Shown: piece by piece, positions 21,738 to 23,358 of the stretch | Numbering within the stretch: position 1 is the first letter of the stretch | Layout of the letters: each line of letters begins with the position of its first letter | Source of the DNA: CAZUMJ01 sp964621605 | GTDB lineage: Bacteria; Actinomycetota; Acidimicrobiia; Acidimicrobiales; Iamiaceae | Assembly: GCA_964621605.1 (NCBI GenBank) | Contig: CAZUMJ010000044.1 | Coordinates: 1-23,358 of the forward strand | Length of the DNA stretch: 23,358 nt | Reading direction: 5' to 3' | Made by a program: the position numbers and the translations under genes | Notes under the pieces: model-generated | Seen by the model: the letters and a program-made list of their open reading frames with translations, nothing else | What the model was told of the DNA's origin: nothing | The model's database searches: none

Positions 21738-21971
21738 ATGGGCCTGTTCCGCCGTCGCCGCACGCAGACCGATTTCGATCCCTCGATGTGGAGCGACGCG
21801 GCAGACCGCTCGCCGGTGGTCGACGACGACGCCTGGTTCGCCGGTCCTGACGAGGACGCGCCGGAGCTGCGCATCGCCACCAACAGCGGTGCCCGCTTCG
21901 ACGATGCAGACCAGGCCTGGCTGGCCGACGACCCGGGTGCCGCCATCCGGGCGAAGAAGCACAAGCCCTGA
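21738..21971 (+). CDS. Small acidic protein, function unknown
   Basis: 77 residues from the ATG at 21738. It starts with a basic patch (MGLFRRRRTQTDFD), continues with an acidic, Asp/Ala/Trp-rich body (WSDAADRSPVVDDDAWF, PDEDAPELRIA, DDADQAWLADDPGAA) and ends basic (AKKHKP). No membrane segment and no known domain. Codon use is strongly GC-biased at third positions, like the neighbours, which supports a real gene. AAGACT (21726-21731) ends six bases upstream of the ATG and could be a leaderless -10 box; there is no Shine-Dalgarno sequence. A terminator-like hairpin follows eight bases after the stop. It stands alone between tsaD and groES. Confidence 0.6.
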   Translation: MGLFRRRRTQTDFDPSMWSDAADRSPVVDDDAWFAGPDEDAPELRIATNSGARFDDADQAWLADDPGAAIRAKKHKP

Positions 21972-21979
21972 CGGCCTCG

Positions 21980-21998
21980 CGCGGACTCGCGGTCCGCG
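21980..21998 (+). terminator. Hairpin after the small acidic protein gene
   Basis: A perfect 7-bp inverted repeat, CGCGGAC (21980-21986) and GTCCGCG (21992-21998), with a 5-base loop, begins eight bases after the stop codon at 21971. No T-run follows, as usual in high-GC actinobacteria. Probable transcription terminator that insulates groES. Confidence 0.5.
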
Positions 21999-22020
21999 GT
22001 GTACGGGTGGGCGTCGGCGT

Positions 22021-22070
22021 GCTCGTGCGGTCTGCGCGCACGGTTGCTCGTGCGGTCTGCGCGCACGGTT
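22021..22070. repeat. Perfect 25-bp tandem duplication, each unit a hairpin
   Basis: Bases 22021-22045 are repeated exactly at 22046-22070. Each unit contains an inverted repeat CGTGCG ... CGCACG with a 7-base loop (first unit 22024-22029 and 22037-22042), so two identical hairpins stand 25 bases apart in the gap before groES. They could reinforce the upstream terminator or be a protein-binding site. It is not part of a reading frame I can support. Confidence 0.85.
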
Positions 22071-22120
22071 GGTGCTGCCGTCGGCGCCGCTATGCCTATT
22101 GAGCAGGGTTCTTCTGCGAA

Positions 22121-22147
22121 TTGGCACTCTCGCCTTGCGAGTGCCAG
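22121..22147 (+). promoter_or_regulatory. Upstream CIRCE operator (degenerate)
   Basis: TTGGCACTC (22121-22129), nine bases, then GAGTGCCAG (22139-22147). It keeps the GCACTC-N(9)-GAGTGC core of the HrcA binding site with two changed positions in each arm of the consensus. Its right arm overlaps the groE -35 box. Confidence 0.85.
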
Positions 22148-22163
22148 CGGGCTGGCCTAGGGT
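22135..22163 (+). promoter_or_regulatory. groESL promoter
   Basis: TTGCGA (22135-22140) and TAGGGT (22158-22163) are 17 bases apart. Both boxes overlap CIRCE elements: the -35 the upstream one, the last base of the -10 the downstream one. The predicted start near 22170 lies inside the second CIRCE. Bound HrcA would therefore block the promoter. Confidence 0.7.
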
Positions 22164-22189
22164 TAGCACTCGGCAAAAGAGAGTGCTAA
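22163..22189 (+). promoter_or_regulatory. CIRCE heat-shock operator (perfect consensus)
   Basis: TTAGCACTC (22163-22171), nine bases, GAGTGCTAA (22181-22189): exact match to the HrcA-binding CIRCE consensus. It predicts that groESL is repressed by HrcA and induced on heat shock. The hrcA gene is not in the window. Confidence 0.97.
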
Positions 22190-22211
22190 CCACCGCCTAG
22201 GAGGCCGTTTG

Positions 22212-22505
22212 ATGAGCCTGCAGCCGCTCGAGGACCGCATCGTCGTGAAGCCCAGCGATGCCGAGGAGACCACCGCCAGTGGCCTGGTCATCCCCGACAC
22301 CGCCAAGGAGAAGCCCCAGCAGGGTGAAGTGCTCGCCGTCGGCCCGGGGCGTCGCTCCGAGCAGACCGGTGAGCTGATCCCGGTTGACGTCGCCGTTGGC
22401 GACACCGTCGTCTACAGCAAGTACGGGGGCACCGAGATCTCCGTCGCCGGCGACGACCTGCTGATCCTCAACGCTCGCGACGTGCTCGCGAAGGTCACGA
22501 AGTAG
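22212..22505 (+). CDS. groES: Co-chaperonin GroES
   Basis: 97 residues from the ATG at 22212, chosen over the TTG one codon upstream because AGGAGG (22199-22204) is seven bases away. GroES forms the seven-subunit lid of the GroEL folding chamber. Seen: LQPLEDRIVVKPSDAEE at the start, the mobile loop ETTASGLVIPDTAKEKPQQG (19-38) with the hydrophobic IP contact for GroEL, EVLAVGPG, VAVGDTVVYSKYGGTEI and the end DLLILNARDVLAKV. Length and all family elements are normal. Expression is predicted to be under two CIRCE sites. groEL follows eight bases after the stop. Confidence 0.98.
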   Translation: MSLQPLEDRIVVKPSDAEETTASGLVIPDTAKEKPQQGEVLAVGPGRRSEQTGELIPVDVAVGDTVVYSKYGGTEISVAGDDLLILNARDVLAKVTK

Positions 22506-22513
22506 GAGACGAC

Positions 22514-23358
22514 ATGGCCAAGATTCTGAAGTTCGACGAAGAGGCCCGCCGCGGCCTCGAGGCTGGCGTGAACAAGCTGGCCGACGCCGTCAAGGTGACG
22601 CTCGGCCCGAAGGGCCGCAACGTGGTGCTCGACAAGAAGTTCGGCGCCCCGACCATCACCAACGACGGTGTGTCCATCGCCCGTGAGATCGAGCTCGAGG
22701 ACCCGTACGAGAACATGGGTGCGCAGCTCGTCAAGGAGGTGGCCACCAAGACCAACGACGTGGCCGGTGACGGCACCACCACGGCAACGGTCCTGGCCCA
22801 GGCGCTGGTGCGCGAGGGTCTGCGCAACGTTGCCGCCGGCGCCAACCCGATGGCCCTGAAGAAGGGCATCGAGGCCGCCGTGGCCGCCGCGGTCGAGTCC
22901 ATCAAGGACGCCGCCAAGGAGGTTGACGACCGCAGCGAGATCGCTCAGGTCGCCACCATCTCCGCCAACAACGACGCCGCCATCGGCGACACGCTCGCCG
23001 AGGCGATCGACAAGGTCGGCAAGGACGGCGTGGTCACCATCGAAGAGTCGAACACCTTCGGGCTCGAGCTCGAGTTCACCGAGGGCATGCAGTTCGACAA
23101 GGGCTACCTCTCGCCCTACTTCGTGACCGACGGTGAGCGCCAGGAGGCCACCCTCGAGAACGCCTACGTGCTGTTCGTCGAGGGCAAGATCTCCGCGGTC
23201 TCCGACCTCATCCCGGTGCTCGAGAAGGTCATGCAGTCGAGCCGCCCGCTGCTCATCATCGCCGAAGACGTCGAGGGCGAGGCGCTTGCCACGCTCGTCG
23301 TCAACAAGATCCGGGGCACGTTCAACTCGGTCGCCGTCAAGGCCCCCGGGTTCGGCGA
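22514..23358 (+). CDS. groEL: Chaperonin GroEL, N-terminal part
   Basis: 281 residues are visible from the ATG at 22514 (GGAG upstream, in the groES stop region); the gene runs off the window. GroEL folds proteins in an ATP-driven double ring. Seen: MAKILKFDEEARRGLEAGVN, the nucleotide loop TLGPKGRNVVLDKKFG (29-44), the ATP-binding GDGTTTATVLAQ with Asp86, and intermediate and apical domain motifs (TIEESNTFGLELEFTEGMQFDKGYLSPYF). No odd change is seen. Many actinobacteria have two groEL genes, one beside groES and often with a His-rich tail; the tail is outside this window, so the type cannot be told. Confidence 0.97.
   Translation, partial: MAKILKFDEEARRGLEAGVNKLADAVKVTLGPKGRNVVLDKKFGAPTITNDGVSIAREIELEDPYENMGAQLVKEVATKTNDVAGDGTTTATVLAQALVREGLRNVAAGANPMALKKGIEAAVAAAVESIKDAAKEVDDRSEIAQVATISANNDAAIGDTLAEAIDKVGKDGVVTIEESNTFGLELEFTEGMQFDKGYLSPYFVTDGERQEATLENAYVLFVEGKISAVSDLIPVLEKVMQSSRPLLIIAEDVEGEALATLVVNKIRGTFNSVAVKAPGFG

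Noticed and set aside
1..23358. CRISPR arrays, tRNA or rRNA genes, insertion sequences, prophage or toxin-antitoxin genes
   Set aside because: None seen: no regularly spaced repeats beyond the two-copy 25-bp tandem, no cloverleaf-like segment, no transposase, integrase or toxin motifs.

Overview
High-GC (about 70% by eye) bacterial chromosome with many GTG starts, tightly overlapping genes and a gene order typical of Actinomycetota. The chain rplM-rpsI-glmM-glmS-acpS-nnr-alr-tsaE-tsaB-rimI-tsaD-groES-groEL is the same order as in mycobacteria (M. tuberculosis Rv3443c down to Rv3417c), so this is a core-genome locus. Details such as the very long GlmS-like protein suggest a deep-branching actinobacterium. 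Acidimicrobiia is my best guess, not proven.

Layout. 1-683: end of a DHA2-type multidrug exporter, convergent with a GT39/ArnT-like membrane glycosyltransferase (minus strand, to 2464). 2465-3478: a looser region with one well-supported small membrane protein, one doubtful ORF and 350 bases without a gene that end in a likely ribosomal-protein promoter. 3479-9744 (+): rplM, rpsI, hairpin, glmM, a strong hairpin, an unusual 1153-residue GlmS-type protein, acpS. 9754-14028 (-): an accessory block of ABC permease, ABC ATPase and PadR repressor (overlapping start and stop codons), with an alpha/beta hydrolase gene upstream. 14083-21607 (+): bifunctional NAD(P)H-hydrate repair enzyme, CBS-domain protein, alanine racemase, alpha/beta hydrolase, family-4 uracil-DNA glycosylase, then tsaE-tsaB-rimI-tsaD with overlapping ends. 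21738-21971: small acidic protein. 21980-22211: hairpin, a perfect 25-bp tandem repeat, and the groE control region with two CIRCE operators around a promoter. 22212-23358: groES and the start of groEL.

Functional themes. Cell-wall precursor supply (GlmS-type protein and GlmM for UDP-GlcNAc, Alr for D-alanine), translation (L13, S9, t6A tRNA modification through TsaB/D/E, RimI), metabolite and DNA repair (Nnr, UDG), lipid priming (AcpS) and protein folding (GroES/EL under HrcA/CIRCE control). The drug exporter and the PadR-regulated ABC transporter are accessory.

The most unusual object is the GlmS-type protein. It keeps the recognisable glutaminase and isomerase residues but carries a ~145-residue insertion directly after the nucleophile segment, a ~50-residue insertion in the glutaminase domain, ~105 extra residues after the second SIS domain, and a ~195-residue C-terminal extension where normal GlmS ends. 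A second theme is leaderless transcription: several starts lie 6-7 bases after a -10-like hexamer with no usable Shine-Dalgarno sequence. One belongs to the padR gene, whose overlapping operator-like palindromes lie between its -35 and -10 boxes.
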